DNA of 64,000 nt from Armigeres subalbatus (GCF_024139115.2 NW_026943327.1:806001-870000); one strand, 5' to 3'. Positions 12,250-23,745 are shown, counted from the first letter of the stretch. Notes: generated by a model not told the origin, from the letters alone. A program made the numbers and translations.

Positions 12250-12690
12250 TCACATTAGAATCCACGATTTCCGTTTGGCTGACCTTATTTCTTTGTTGTA
12301 GTTCGTCAGGGCCTTTCTGTATAGGCTCCAATCGCCGGTTCGCTTAGCACGATTGAACTCCCTACGCGCAGTTTTCCTAAGCTTCTCAAGAGTTTTATTC
12401 CACCATGGAACGTCTCTACTCGAACTAGTTGATTTAGTTGGACAGCTCTCTTGGTAGGCGTTAAGGATTTTGTTTTTAATGGATTTGGACGCATCTTCCA
12501 ATTGTGTTATGGACTTGATGTGACTTTCTATGATGTACTCTTCAGATCGTAGGATAGCTGAGTAGGATTCCCAATCAGTTTACGTGGTATTGTTGCTTGT
12601 CTTTTTATCTCTTATACCAATGAAGCTCATATCATATTTTGTTATTCTGTTCATGGCTTCTGCCCGGGAAGAACACATTTTCTCCTAATT
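12250..12690 (-). pseudogene. Endonuclease-RT linker of the LOA-type element
   Basis: Minus-strand codons give SFIGIRDKKTSNNTT and TDWESYSAILRSEEYI, then PWWNKTLEKLRKTARREF and KRTGDWSLYRKALTNYNKEI, the conserved basic linker before the RT. This is the most 5' part retained; the sequence becomes unrelated spacer near 12690. Confidence 0.65.
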
Positions 12691-14439
12691 ATAATCAGTC
12701 TTAAACTTTGACTACTTTGAACTATGAGTCTGACACCAATCTTATACAAAAGAGTGTGACTATTTCAGCGAAAAATATTGGAATATTTTGATTATCAGTT
12801 TGAGGTGGCGCATATTGACCAGCTTCATTCATTTCAAAAGGGAATAAACTATGTTGGAATAAAATAGTTTTCTTGTAATATTGTTAGCTTTTTTTGAAAA
12901 TTCTTAAACCATATAATGACTGATATGTTTGATTATTGATAAACATTTCAAAAATACATTGTTTCGGATCGCCATTAAAGAAATTGCTTTGGGGCGCATA
13001 TTGATCATACTTCCCCTACATTAGATAACACAACGGCAAAAGTTCTCAAAATTGCTCGACCAGTCGTGCCTAATGCGAAACGTCGTAGACAACCTTACAG
13101 TTGAGCCAACCAATAAACTCAAAATATTATTTCATTCTAGGGAAGGGTGAATACGAGTTTTGATGAGAGATAGAAACATTGGTTCGTCGGCAGAAGAAAT
13201 GTTAGTACAAAACTGTTAAAATGAGTCGTTCGGTGCTTATCATAGTACCATGAGGGTAATAAAATGCATGTTGTGGTTGAGGGAGAATAAAATTATTGGT
13301 AAATAACTATAAAAAAAACGTACCAATTCAAACGGATGGCATTGAATGAAAATACCAAATCGTAGCAAAAACTTCGAAAATAATTTCAATTTTACAGTAC
13401 TTTCTTCTTTTTAAATGATTTTGCATTCTCACTGGAACTTGACTAGTAACTTTTCAAGCCTGCCATTTAATGTACATGTATGTATTGTGCTGGATGTATC
13501 TGAAAACTTTCTAAACCGGACCGTGAATCAATTTCACAATCTCCAGGATATATACCTCGCAAGGATAATTGGAGACCAGAATTAAAAGCACAAAAAAAAG
13601 TTGCTGCAATACCAGAAAGGCACATCAGAAGATTCAAAATAAAATTTTGGAATTGATTCTAAAGTTGCCTACCAGTTACCACTGGCCAACTACCTTCTGA
13701 TTTATCTTTTCTAAACATAAAAACTAATTGAATTCAAGAAGTAATTGATTCGTTATTCATGATGATGGCTTGTTGCCACTTAACTCCAGCATTGATGGTG
13801 CTTTGAAATTACTCACATAAAACGAAATCACATTATTTATCGCTCAGACACTCACAAAATATTGATCGCTCATCTATTACGAGCAATTACCCGAGCAGCA
13901 TCAGATTGATGTCTACCTAAAATGAAAAACTCATCGTGTGCCGGAGTTCATCATTTTGTACTCAGTCGGTTGTGTATGCCACGTCGAAAGTAAGTGTGCG
14001 TTGTAAAAATAGCTTTGTCGTAAAATGTGCATCATCATCTTTGGGAAATTGATTTTTTGCCGCCCGTGACGATAGGTAAGTCATCAGGTTGAAGCTACCA
14101 CAAAGTATGGATTAATCATCGCAACAACAAGATTAGAAAAAAAGGTTAAAGTGTGGCAAAGTATTTCGTGTTAGCATTGATCTCTTTCATCCCCAAGAAG
14201 AATGGTATAAGTACGACATTTTGTCGAATTGCGTTTGATCTAATGGCATATGATGGACAGAACATAAAGTCGAAAGAACCTTTGGTTCACAATTTATTTA
14301 CGATTGACAAGTGACGCGGGATGTTTGATTGGAATAACTAAGCCTTCAGTAAGCCTTGAGTTGTCATTAGTTATCTTCACGTGGAAAGAATTCACCAAAG
14401 AAAGCTCAGAAACATCCTTATATGTGGAATGTATTCAAC
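12691..14439. other. AT-rich spacer with one GTAGGGGA-type terminus
   Basis: At about 12990-13019 there is GGGGCGCATATTGATCATAC followed by TTCCCCTAC, which looks like the right end of the GTAGGGGA element group seen at 36104 and 37266. A related GGCGCATATTGACC lies at about 12807, but in the same orientation, so a left end is not convincing. No coding sequence is recognised in the rest. Confidence 0.35.
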
Positions 14440-14616
14440 TGTCTAAGACGAGTTTAGTACTTTCCATTTAGATCCACTACGTTTTGTTATCTTTACAGAT
14501 AGGTATATGTATACGAGACACTGAAGACGGCCTCACAGTTGAGGTCAAAATACGTATCTGTAAAGATAACAAAACGTAGCGGAATTAAATGGAAAGTACT
14601 AAACTCGTCTTAGACA
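14440..14616. mobile_element. Hairpin MITE, copy H1
   Basis: A nearly perfect inverted repeat: TGTCTAAGACGAGTTTAGTA at the left mirrors TACTAAACTCGTCTTAGACA at the right, and the interior pairs through ACGTTTTGTTATCTTTACAG against CTGTAAAGATAACAAAACGT. The off-centre core GAGACACTGAAGACGGCCT is shared with copies at 16410, 18635, 34089 and 57009. Non-coding. Confidence 0.8.
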
Positions 14617-15643
14617 ATTCAAAGAAAGTTGCGGTCTTGAGGATGGTCAAAAGAAAAATAATATTAAGCGAAACGAAGATGGCCAAACATGCATGTTTCT
14701 TAACGATGGATGGTTTAAAAAAATAACCCAAGAACGATACATATTGTGAAGTTTTGATATCAATGCTCATATTGCTCAAATATTAGACAAAACAAAATGT
14801 TCCGAAGCCGTCGTGAGTTTCTACCCTAGTAGCATAATTCAGGTCGATTTTGTTGCAGCAATTCCAATGTGACAGGATTTAGTAGCATTTGAGTCCCATC
14901 CCGATTTTGGCAACATTTTCTTCCCGATTTTGGCAACAATCTCAAAAATATTACTTTTATACTTTTTTTTAGCCAAAATATTTTTATTAGTTTAAAATAG
15001 GATAAATGAATGCTATTAGGGTTTATATGCGAATTATGAGCTCTTTGCGAATAGTGGGCACTTGTACAGGAATAATGAACCACCAATTTTAACACCGCTC
15101 ATTGCAAACAATTTCTAGTGAGAATATTCTGTAATTTTTATGTAGAGGAGAGTGTTCCCAAACCGACCCCCCGGTCTATCTCATAGATGGCGCTGTCGGC
15201 GAATATGCCTGTGTCAGTAGAACACTGCCGCAGCACTACTAATTTGGACGTAGGCAGTTATCTTCCAAGGTTGCATTTTTCAGAGTTTTCGAGCCATATT
15301 GTGTTTTGACCACGCCATTTGTGTTTGAATTGATTCTTTGGCTGCAGGAGATATCGGTAAAATACTTTTAGCGTGTATTGGGTTATTTAACAATAAGTTA
15401 TCCTTATTGCTTATGGTCTTAGCTATGTTGCACGTACTTTGGTTAGGTCACACAAGGTGGTATTGTTGAACGGCGCGACATTTTGTTAAAAAAGTCGGGG
15501 TGGTCCAAAACCGACCGGCAAGCAGTGGTCCGAAACCGACCTCCCATTTTATTGCACTCTACCTTTTTACTGCATGATTTGAAAACGAAAAAGAGAGTGG
15601 ACGAATTTTTTAATGATTTCGTGATAGAGTGGGGAACACCCTC

Positions 15644-15784
15644 AAATTACGTAACGTTTAGAGGGAGGAGGGGGTTCCCTGATGTGTGACATCCCATACA
15701 AAATTTCCAGGTGTTTCATACAAAAAGTATGACATAGATGGGGGTGGAGTTGAAAATGACCGATTTTTTTCCGTTACGTAATTT
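15644..15784. mobile_element. 141-bp MITE with AAATTACGTAACG termini
   Basis: Perfect 13-bp inverted ends, AAATTACGTAACG and CGTTACGTAATTT, around a G-rich core (GGGAGGAGGGGG, later GGGGGTGGAG) and GACATCCCATACAAAA. A related half-copy begins at about 30311 (AAATTATGTAACG with GGAGGGAGGGGG). Non-coding. Confidence 0.7.
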
Positions 15785-16008
15785 ATGGATCTTCTCCTAT
15801 TTGCTGAGATGGGACAAAAAAGGGTAAGAGAATTTTTATTTTGCTAGGGTAAGACGATATAATATGGACCCACCGCCCCATTCTATAGAGCAAACAAACA
15901 TTGAAAGTTACATCAAATCTGTTACTTTTTGAATTTTACAATTGTTTTCATTATGTAACACAAAAATACTTCTACATTCACGTAGTATGGCGGTCTTACA
16001 AACATTTA

Positions 16009-16106
16009 GGGCCAATTTCTTCACCTCCGCTAGGGCGCTAAACCAGGTTTAAACGTATGGGTAAGCACAGCTTAACAGTTAAGCGGAGACGTGAAGAAAT
16101 TGGCCC
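16009..16106. mobile_element. 98-bp PIF/Harbinger-like MITE with TTA duplication
   Basis: Inverted termini GGGCCAATTTCTTCAC (left) and GTGAAGAAATTGGCCC (right), extending imperfectly to TCCGCT. It is flanked directly by TTA at 16006-16008 and 16107-16109. A 3-bp TWA duplication is characteristic of PIF/Harbinger elements. No coding capacity. Confidence 0.75.
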
Positions 16107-16409
16107 TTAATGGTACCAACTGATTGTAGACCTTGGTGTTTTCTAGTTTACTAGAAATCTCACAGGGGCGTTATGGCCAGGAAACACCGTCAATTATGCC
16201 GTCTCATCCTACTTCAACTCGGCGAACGTAATCGTCATTCATGTAATTCACTCTTGAGTAGGGGATAATGTTGGTCTTATACACTACCCCCACAGTTATG
16301 GAAAGCTTAACGACTTTCTCAACACTCAATTACTTCTAACAATAGAGGTATTAAACCTTATTACCTCTATTCTTCTAACACGTCACAAAACAAACCAATT
16401 GGAGATCAC

Positions 16410-16552
16410 TGTCATAAGACGAGTTTAGTACACTTCCATTTAATTCCCCACTTCGTATTACTTTTACATATACGTATTTCGACCTCAACTGTAAGGTCGT
16501 CTTAAGTGTCTCGTACTTGACTTGGCTTGTGTACTAAACTCGTCTTATGACA
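16410..16552. mobile_element. Hairpin MITE, copy H2 (right arm shortened)
   Basis: Ends TGTCATAAGACGAGTTTAGT and ACTAAACTCGTCTTATGACA are exact inverted repeats. The left part keeps the family core (ATACGTATTTCGACCTCAAC, then AAGTGTCTCGTACTTGACT), but most of the right arm is missing. The right flank (GAAAACATTCC, then TAATTTTCTT) matches the right flank of copy H4 and the left flank of H3 in reverse, so the mobile unit may be longer than the hairpin. Confidence 0.75.
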
Positions 16553-16639
16553 GCGAAAACATTCCAATTAAAAAAGAGCTAAGTAATTTTCTTGTCAATT
16601 GTAGTTATCTATATATATAAAAATCAATCTATGTATGTA

Positions 16640-17600
16640 TGTTCGCTAACTACTTCTGAACCACTTGGCCGAATTCAACCAAATTTGGTACACACGTTCT
16701 CTATCCTCAGGGGAAGTTGACAAAGGGGGTGGGAGGGTCATTTAGAAAAGGGGGAGGGGTTTTGTTTAGAAAACGAACAATTATGTGTAACTTGCATCTC
16801 CTAGGGCCGATTTCAATCAAATTTTGTACACATATTCAATATAAGGAGACAACCATATGAGAGTGTAATCTTTGAAAGGGGGGAGGGGTCTGGAGGGAGG
16901 GTATGGTTCAGAAAACAGGTAATTCAGAGTAAATTCTGAACCCCTGCACCGATTTCAACCAAATTTGATACAAACATTCTCTACCCTAAACAAAAGATAA
17001 CAAAGCAGGTGGGGCGGTCATTGTAAAAAAGGGAGGGTATGGGGGAGGGTTGTCTTTATAAAACGAGCAATTCAGTGTAACTCCCAACCCCAGTACCCAT
17101 ATCAACCAAATTTTGTACACATATTCACTAAGAGTAGTCGATCATATGGAAGTGTAATTTGGTAAAGAGGGAGGGGGCTGGGGGAGGGTATTGTTCAGAA
17201 AACAAGCAATTCAGTGTATCTTTTGAACCCCTGGACCGATTTCATCCAAATTTGGTACACATTCTCTATCCTAAGGAGAAAATAACAAAGGGTGGTATGA
17301 TCATTGGGAAAAAGGGATGGTAAGGGGAAGGGTTGTATTTAGAAAAGAGCAATTCAGTGTAACACCTAACTCCCAGGACCGATTTCAACCAAAATTGGTG
17401 TACACATTTTCTATCCCAAGGAGAAGATAACAAAGGAGGTGGGAGGGTCATTGGGGAAAAAGGGAAGTTATGGGGGAAGGGTTGTCTTTAAAAAAAATGA
17501 GCAATTCAGTGTAACTCCCAGGATAAATTACAACCAGATTTGGTACACTTATTCTCTATTTTTGGAAGATGTTTATTGAAAAGGTAGAAGGGCCAAACAA
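16640..17600. repeat. Tandem array of about seven 143-bp units
   Basis: The phrase ACCGATTTCAACCAAATTTG, followed by GTACACA and a TTCTCTATCC-like stretch, recurs near 16671, 16810, 16950, 17092, 17233, 17377 and 17522, spacing about 141-145 bp. Each unit continues with a G-rich part (GGTGGGAGGGTCATT, GGGGGAGGGTTGT) and a GAACAATTCAGTGTAAC-like part. The array is introduced by TATATATATAAAAATCAATC at about 16608 and an ATGTATGTATGT run, a head often seen on dispersed arthropod repeats. Units have diverged. No coding function. Confidence 0.7.
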
Positions 17601-17757
17601 ATATATAAAAATAGATTGATACAAAGGAACAATTCTATGAGCGGTAGATCTACCTCTGTGGGTTTTGTGCTACAGCATTGGACATTTTAATTGAATAATT
17701 TACTTTTCAGTCCCTAGCAAAGCCGAATACATATAGCTATTAGCTATCTATATATCT

Positions 17758-17986
17758 CGGATACTTATTCAACGTATGTGACGTATGTGATTTTGTAAAC
17801 AAAATTTAAACGTTGATTTCTGCAATCTGATAGCACTCCCACGCAAACCATCGCCACATACAGGTAGGGGGAGGTTTCGGCTACATGTTCGTTGTGTTGG
17901 TTTGCGTAGGAGTGCCATCATATTTGACAAATCGACGTATGCATCTTTGTTTACAAAATCACATACGTCCTTTTGAATAAGTACCG
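17758..17986. mobile_element. 229-bp MITE with CGGATACTTATTC termini
   Basis: Inverted ends CGGATACTTATTCAA and GAATAAGTACCG, with extended pairing of ACGTATGTGATTTTGTAAAC with GTTTACAAAATCACATACGT and an inner pair GCACTCCCACGCAAACC / GGTTTGCGTAGGAGTGC. TCT flanks both sides. It splits a second TATCTATATATCT to AATGTTTGTATGTTTG head like the one that precedes the array at 16608. Confidence 0.7.
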
Positions 17987-18634
17987 TCTCAATGTTTGTA
18001 TGTTTGTGTGTATGCTCCAGCCTAACTTCTGAACCCATTATTGTATTGTTTAGTTATCGATCAATTTAACCATTTATCGAAATTATGGTTGCCCAGTGAC
18101 AAGCAATGATTAATGTGTTTCCTTCTGGATGGTGAATGTGATCCCTTCTTTAAAAATAGACGTTTGCCCGGAATAAGGCATCGGTGGATGTTTTTCCTTC
18201 TTTAGAAATAAACGTTTGCCCGGAATATGGCGATTATGGGTTTGCTCCCTTCTTCAAAACCAGTCAATGTTTTCAAATGAAATCTGCCTTCTTCTGATCA
18301 AATGATGAAGTATCGATAAGAAAACGCAATTATCCTGTTGACCAATTGGTTTATTCATTTTCCGATTGTGAAAAAAAAACTGCGAATCAAACTGGCAATT
18401 CCGAGCAAGGCCGGGTACATAAAGCTATTATTACATGAAAACCAACGTTAGGATCTTAGCTTTCGGTCTCATATAGGTTTGGTTAATGGAAATTACTGAA
18501 CTTCCAATAGATTGCAAATAATCATATTATGGAACACTTCGTGTCCAAGATGGCCGTTTTAATGCAAATATTAGCCACAAATTCGTCCATACCGATAAGA
18601 AAATTATTTTGAGCTTTTTAGTGGAATGTCTTCA

Positions 18635-18871
18635 CTTGTCATAAGACGAGTTTATACAATCCCATTGAATTCCACCACTTAATTGTATCTTGACAGATAC
18701 GTATTTCGACCTCAACAGTAAGGTCGTCTTCAGTGTCTCGTCGTCGTGTCAAGTCGAGTCAAGTACGAGACACTGAAGACGGCCTTACTGTTGAGGTCGA
18801 AATACGTATCTGTCAAGATACAATTAAGTGGTGGAATTCAATGGGATTGTATAAACTCGTCTTATGACAAG
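18635..18871. mobile_element. Hairpin MITE, copy H3 (complete palindrome)
   Basis: A 237-bp near-perfect palindrome: CTTGTCATAAGACGAGTTTA at the left and TAAACTCGTCTTATGACAAG at the right. Arms of about 110 bp pair through ACCACTTAATTGTATCTTGA, ACGTATTTCGACCTCAAC and GAAGACGGCCTTACTGTT, around a small loop of GTC and GAGTC repeats near 18750. It is the best-preserved copy of the family. Left flank GAATGTCTTCAC with AAATTATTTTGAGC is the reverse of the right flank of H4. Confidence 0.85.
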
Positions 18872-20007
18872 TCGTTCATACCGCCAATGCGATTGCTGAA
18901 ACATAACACTAACTTACAATTATTGCTTCTGAGCGTGGATGTCGACACAAAAATGATTTAGAAACGATTTATACAGGAAATACTAAACTGTTCCATAACT
19001 GTGGGAAAATTTTGTCGTGGTCACAATCATGAAGCACTGATCAATTCAATTTTTACTCAAATTAAACAAATGTAATTTTTTTTTAAGCATTTGCAGCAGT
19101 CAAAATTATGATGGGTTGCTATTTAGATATATAATATTGCTGATAGAAACCTGATAGACCTTGGGGGGGGGGGGGTCGGTATCGGTCCACCATTTTTGAG
19201 AATGCCGAAAACGTATCTTTCACTTTACCCTCTGTATCTCTCAACTTTCCACAGCTGCACCCACAATGAAGCCTCGGAAATATAGAATAATGTCCCCACT
19301 TAGACTACTAAGTTTGACCAAAAAATCATTATTCGCAATTTTATGGCCTCTGCCATTTAGGGGGTCGGTTTGGGAACATTCTCCCCTACGTTTTTCTATG
19401 TTCCTATTTATAGATATATATTTTATATGAATTTTTTTCTCCCTTTTTGGCAACATCCCCAATTTGGCAACATAAAAATCCGGTCGTGTTGCCAAAATCG
19501 GGAAGGGACTGTATGACAAGTGTGCTACTCGGGTATTATCCCAGAACTTAACTTATGTATTGTCAGTTGAGCGTACTTCGACTCCAATTTATTTGATCTA
19601 TATAAAATAAAAATTCAAATAAAAAAAAATAAATGCACTGCATAATATAAGCAGGTTACGATTTTCCACCTTCCGCAGGGTTTCCAAAAGAAAACTCTGC
19701 TTTTCAAAGCATTTTAAAGTTTTATGTAATTTATTGTAGTTTGGTAAAGAAGTACAAAAATCCTTCTAACAGCCATTTCTTCGAATAGTAGCAAAGGCTA
19801 CCTACGTTCGATCAGAAATGTGCAAAGAAACGATTGAATCTTGCAATACTTTTGTGGTGGGAACAATAGTCGAACAAGTGGGAACAAGAGTTTGTAGTCG
19901 TTTGAAGAAGTGGAATACATAAACATATTTTACGTAGGTAAAGGAATTCAATTCCAGCATATTTTCGGAACATTAAAATCATCGTATAATTAAAGTTCAA
20001 TGGAAGG

Positions 20008-20093
20008 GGTTCTCCTTAGCCGTGCTACAGATGCGCGGCTACAAAGCAAGACCATGCTGATGGTGGCTGGTTTCGATTCCCGGTGCCGGTCCA
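20008..20093 (+). mobile_element. SINE head fragment, Feilai-like
   Basis: GGTTCTCCTTAGCCGTGCTA followed by GCGGCTACAAAGCAAGACCA, then GGTTTCGATTCCCGGTGCCG: the tRNA-like 5' part of the SINE at 6532-6819, plus strand. Box A carries an insertion and box B has one extra T. The body and tail are missing. Confidence 0.65.
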
Positions 20094-20099
20094 AACCAA

Positions 20100-20839
20100 T
20101 AGTTTATTGAGTTTTGTATATTTTGTTAAAAGAGCATTTTTACTTATACGTTAATCCTATCGGAAATACATTTTTTCAGTCAAGTTCATATTACATTTTA
20201 ATACCTCCAAGTATGCAGAAGTTATTTAATGGCTATTGGCTACCCACAATTATAACTAGCATGGAGCTAATTTTGATATAAAAGGATGCTCGGTAAACAT
20301 TAAAATATTACTATGTCTGAAACTCGATTATGCATATGCACAACATGTGATAGATTTAGTTCGGAAAAGGATTTTTTTTTATGTTGCTGTAGTATGCTCG
20401 GTAAACATAAAAAAATTAAGGTTTCGCGCAGAGAACACAAATTCAAAATTATAATTAAAAAAATTTCAAATAACGTTGCTCACACAACAAGATTATTTTT
20501 CACCAACATCAAATTGTTTTCGACAGATGTCTATAGACGGTCTTATTGAAAAGCACTTGCGATTTTTATGACCCGGTCATTTTTTATTTTTAAACTATCA
20601 TTTTTAAGTTTATTTTGATTTAAATCAGGAAAATAGACGCAGCCTCAATTGTTTTGCAGGAATCAATTGTTTAACTCCTAGAAAACTTCCTATCAGAATT
20701 TCTTAAGTGTTCCGTGAAATTATAAATTTTCATTTCAAATTTCAATTGTTTTAATTCGGAACCGATTTTGTATTCTACAAACTCCCTTTGCAAAAACTTC
20801 ATCTTCTTTGATATACCTTTGAAATAATTTTTTCAGATG
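20100..20839. other. AT-rich spacer
   Basis: No gene or mobile element recognised. One small open frame at 20313-20549 (plus, 78 codons; Cys- and Lys-rich) has no recognisable domain and unremarkable context. Confidence 0.3.
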
Positions 20840-21240
20840 TTATTTTAGTAATTCCTTTGAGAATATCTTCTGGAAGAACATCAGAAAATCCAACCGAAAC
20901 TATTTCAAGAATTCATCAAACTTGTCTCCAGTGATTCAAACCAGGAATTCCTTTTCAATTTTCTCTCTTCCAACAACTCTTCCAAATTTTTTTTTGAGAC
21001 TTCCTCCAGAAAGTTGAACCAAAAATTCCTTCGCGAATTTCTTTAGAAATTTTTAAAGAAATCCTTCAGGACTTGTTTCAAGAAATCTTTTAAGAACTTC
21101 TTTGAATAATCCCACAAAAATTCCACCAAGAATTCCGTATACCGGAGCAGTTCCTGGAGGATTTTTTTTAGAAATTCCTGGGAGGATTTTTAAGAAATTG
21201 TTGTGGAATTTTTGAAATAAATTTCCGAATTAATAATTAT
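20840..21240. repeat. Degenerate GAATTCC minisatellite, TTCC orientation
   Basis: Loose repetition of AATTCCTT, CTTCCAG and AAGAATTCC-like words, with a clearer piece near 21120-21190 (AAGAATTCCGTAT, GGAGCAGTTCCTGGAGG, AAATTCCTGGGAGG). This is the same word set as the sharp minisatellites at 23395 and 60600, but old. Confidence 0.45.
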
Positions 21241-21912
21241 TTTTCGAGTGTCCTAGGGGAAAATGTTACACGGTTTTAAACAGATAAGATAATTTTTTTA
21301 AATTTCCGAAGCTATCATAGAAAGACATAGTCTAAAATATGTTTAAACAACAAAAAATTTTAAATAAAAATATTTCACGTATAGCAAAAGTGGACGCCAT
21401 TACTAAACCACGACAACAAAATGAAGGGCATAACACACACCAACAAAAATACAAACTTCTTTGAGTAAGGGAAAGTAGGACAACAGTTAGAATATCTAGG
21501 TCAAATCGGAAAAAATGTTCAATGACAAATGATTTTATTTTAGAATCCTTTGAAGAAGGTTAAATAAATTAACCGAAACGGCGGATGTAGGAGCCACAAA
21601 GTATTTGCTACTCATTAAGACTGCTATCCCCGAGAGAAATCAATTATAATTTCAGAAGCTATTTTTCGCGAAATAGAGGGATTTATATAAGAACTCGAAG
21701 AAGAGAAGGTAGGAGAATTTTGCGGAATTTCTAATATAAACACCTAAACAGGGGCCTCGAAATTCGGTAATTTATTTTACTGCAAAAATCAGTGACATGA
21801 AAAATTATGGATGTTTAGGTCATTTCTCGCAAACTGTACTGTACTGTAATTGAAATTACTGAATTTCCTCAATTTTAATAATTAATATAATAATAAAAAT
21901 TAATTTTTTAAT

Positions 21913-23262
21913 AATTAAAAAAAAACAGTTTAAACCACCTAGCGGTGATGGTGCCTTTCTCGATTCTTTTGGTATACAAAAAAGCATTTTTGCCATAGCT
22001 TCTGAGCCCATAGTCCGATTCGCCCAATTGGGGTAGAATTTTGCGTCGAATGCAACTTGTTGCGAGCAAATCGGCTTAGGATAAGTGCCAAAAAATGAGT
22101 GAGAAATTTTTATGTAAAAAAATGTATTTTGACCATAACTCCGAATCCTATAGTCCGATCCGCCCAATTTTTGATAGGAAACAATGGGAGAGGATTTTGC
22201 GTCGAATGCAACTTGTTGCGAGCAAATCGGTTAAGGATAAGTACCTGAAAAATGAGTGAGATTTATTTGTCCACAGACATACACACACATACACACATAC
22301 AGACATCACCTCAATTCGTCGAGTTGAGTCGATCGGTATATAACACTATGGGTCTCCGGGCCTCCTATAAAAAGTTCATTTTTGGAGCGAACATATAGCC
22401 TGTACGTATACTTTGTATACGAGAAAGTCAAAAAGGTATTTTGGTCATAATTTCCGATTCCATAGTCCGACTTAGCCAATTTTCAATAGGAAACAATGGG
22501 AAAGAATTCTGCGTCGAATGCTATTTGTTGCGAGCAAATCGGTTGAGGATAAGTGCCTGGAAAATGAGTGACATTTTTACGCGATTTTTACGTATAAATT
22601 TATATTTTGGCCATAATTTACGATCACACAGTCTGACCTGGCCAATTTCCAATAGGAATCAATGAGAAAGGATTCTGCGTCGAATGCAACTTGTTGCGAG
22701 CAAATCAGTTGAAAATAAGTGCCTGAAAAATAAGTGACATTTCTTACGCGATTTTAACGTATAAATTTGTATTTTGACCATAACTTCCGAACCCATAGTC
22801 GTTGTGTGCGCACACACACTTACACACACATACGCACACACACACACACACACACACTCACACACAGACATCACCTCAATTCGTCGAACTGAGTCGATCG
22901 GTGTATAACACTATGGGTCTCCGGGCCTTCTATAAAAAGTTTGTTTTTGGATCGATCATATAGCCCTTATGTATACTTAGTATACGAGAAAGGCAGTTAG
23001 TCGCGAGTATGTGTGTGTGTTTATGTGTATGTATGTGTATGTGTGTTTGCAAAACTATGCAAAGATGTCACTCATTTTCAGGCACTTATCCTTTACCGAT
23101 TTGCTCGCAACAAGTTGCATTCGACGCAAGATACTCTACCATTGTTTCCTATTGAAAATTGGCCAGATCGGACTATGGGCTCAAGAGTAATGGCCAAAAT
23201 ACTATTTTTATAATGCACGAGAAAGGCATCATCGCCGCTAGGTTGATTAATCAGGGTTTTAT
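21913..23262. repeat. Cluster of CA-repeat-bearing dispersed repeats in inverted arrangement
   Basis: Several copies of one family abut. The block TGCGTCGAATGCAACTTGTT with GCGAGCAAATCGG occurs near 22033, 22199, 22520, 22676 and, reversed, 23090. The block ACACTATGGGTCTCCGGGCC occurs near 22345 and 22908. CA runs lie at 22266-22300 and 22805-22870, and a GT run at 23008-23048. The left end ACCACCTAGCGGTGATGGTGC mirrors the right end GCATCATCGCCGCTAGGTTG, so the cluster ends in inverted termini. Copies end in GTATACTTTGTATACGAGAA. This is a high-copy mosquito repeat type by my recollection; class unknown and non-coding. Confidence 0.65.
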
Positions 23263-23394
23263 ATATATGCTTTAATTCTTTCGTCTTTCATGAAACATCA
23301 CGGAGGGAACTGAAATTTAATAATATAGTATTTCTTAATGAATTTCGAAGTCCCGCAGTCAATGACATTGTCTGCTCGAAATTACCTAAATTAC

Positions 23395-23745
23395 CTGAGG
23401 GACTTCCGGAAAAACTCCCTGAGGAACTTCAGAATGAGGAATTCTTGAAGGAACTTTAGAAGAAAATATTGAAGAAACTTTCTGAGGAATTTCCGGAGGA
23501 ATTTGGATGGATTTTTTTTGGGAATACCAGAAAGAATTCTTGAAGGACCTTTCTGAAGAATCCCGAGGAACTTACGAAAGATTTTATTGAGGAACTTACG
23601 GAAGAAATTCCTAGAGGAAGTTCCGAAGGAATTCCTGGAAGAAGTTCCAGAGGAATTCCTGGATGAACTTCAGGCGGAATTCTTGAAGGAACTTCCAGGG
23701 GAATTCCAGGAGGAATTTTCGGAACAATTCCTGGAACGCCGCCAC
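23395..23745. repeat. GAATTCC minisatellite, GGAACTTCC orientation
   Basis: Imperfect units of about 24 bp (for example GGAAGTTCCGAAGGAATTCC, then TGGAAGAAGTTCCAGAGG). Unit length divisible by three keeps short frames open (23587-23829 plus; 23456-23842 minus), but these are repeat artefacts. It lies in the opposite orientation to the degenerate stretch at 20840-21240, with the inverted CA-family cluster between. Confidence 0.7.

Larger units (their letters stand above)
9497..12690 (-). mobile_element. 5'-truncated LOA-type non-LTR retrotransposon
   Basis: A single element is read on the minus strand. It begins inside the linker before the RT (about 12690), passes through RT (about 11900-10950), RNase H (about 10560-10150) and a Cys-rich C-terminal tail, and stops with TAA at 9670-9672. 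A 3' untranslated stretch ends in a run of eight A at about 9498-9506 on the transcript strand. The combination of RT, a C-terminal RNase H and the RGCPQGGVLSPLLW motif is typical of the LOA clade (Lian-like in Aedes); R1 shares the RT motif but lacks RNase H. The endonuclease domain is absent, as expected from incomplete reverse transcription. Several frameshifts and stops inactivate it. Confidence 0.8.
15142..19389. mobile_element. Inner 4.25 kb element with GTAGRGGAGA termini
   Basis: Left end GTAGAGGAGAGTGTTCCCAA followed by ACCGACCCCC; right end, read inward, GTAGGGGAGAATGTTCCCAA followed by ACCGACCCCC. That is about 29 bp of inverted repeat with two or three mismatches. Inside are short copies of GGTCCRAAACCGACC at about 15500-15545. 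No transposase frame can be read. The interior is largely filled by later insertions: MITEs at 15644, 16009, 16410, 17758 and 18635 and a tandem array at 16640-17600. Confidence 0.65.
14892..19510. mobile_element. Outer element of a nested set, CCCGATTTTGGCAACA termini
   Basis: Inverted ends of about 23 bp with one mismatch: AGTCCCATCCCGATTTTGGC at the left and the complement of AGTCCCTTCCCGATTTTGGC at the right. A second CCCGATTTTGGCAACA follows just inside the left end, and TTGGCAACA-like motifs sit inside the right end, so the subterminal regions are repetitive. Between these ends and the next inverted pair (15142, 19389) only about 226 and 97 bp remain. This suggests an original MITE of about 370 bp later expanded by an internal insertion. 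No target duplication is evident. Confidence 0.6.
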
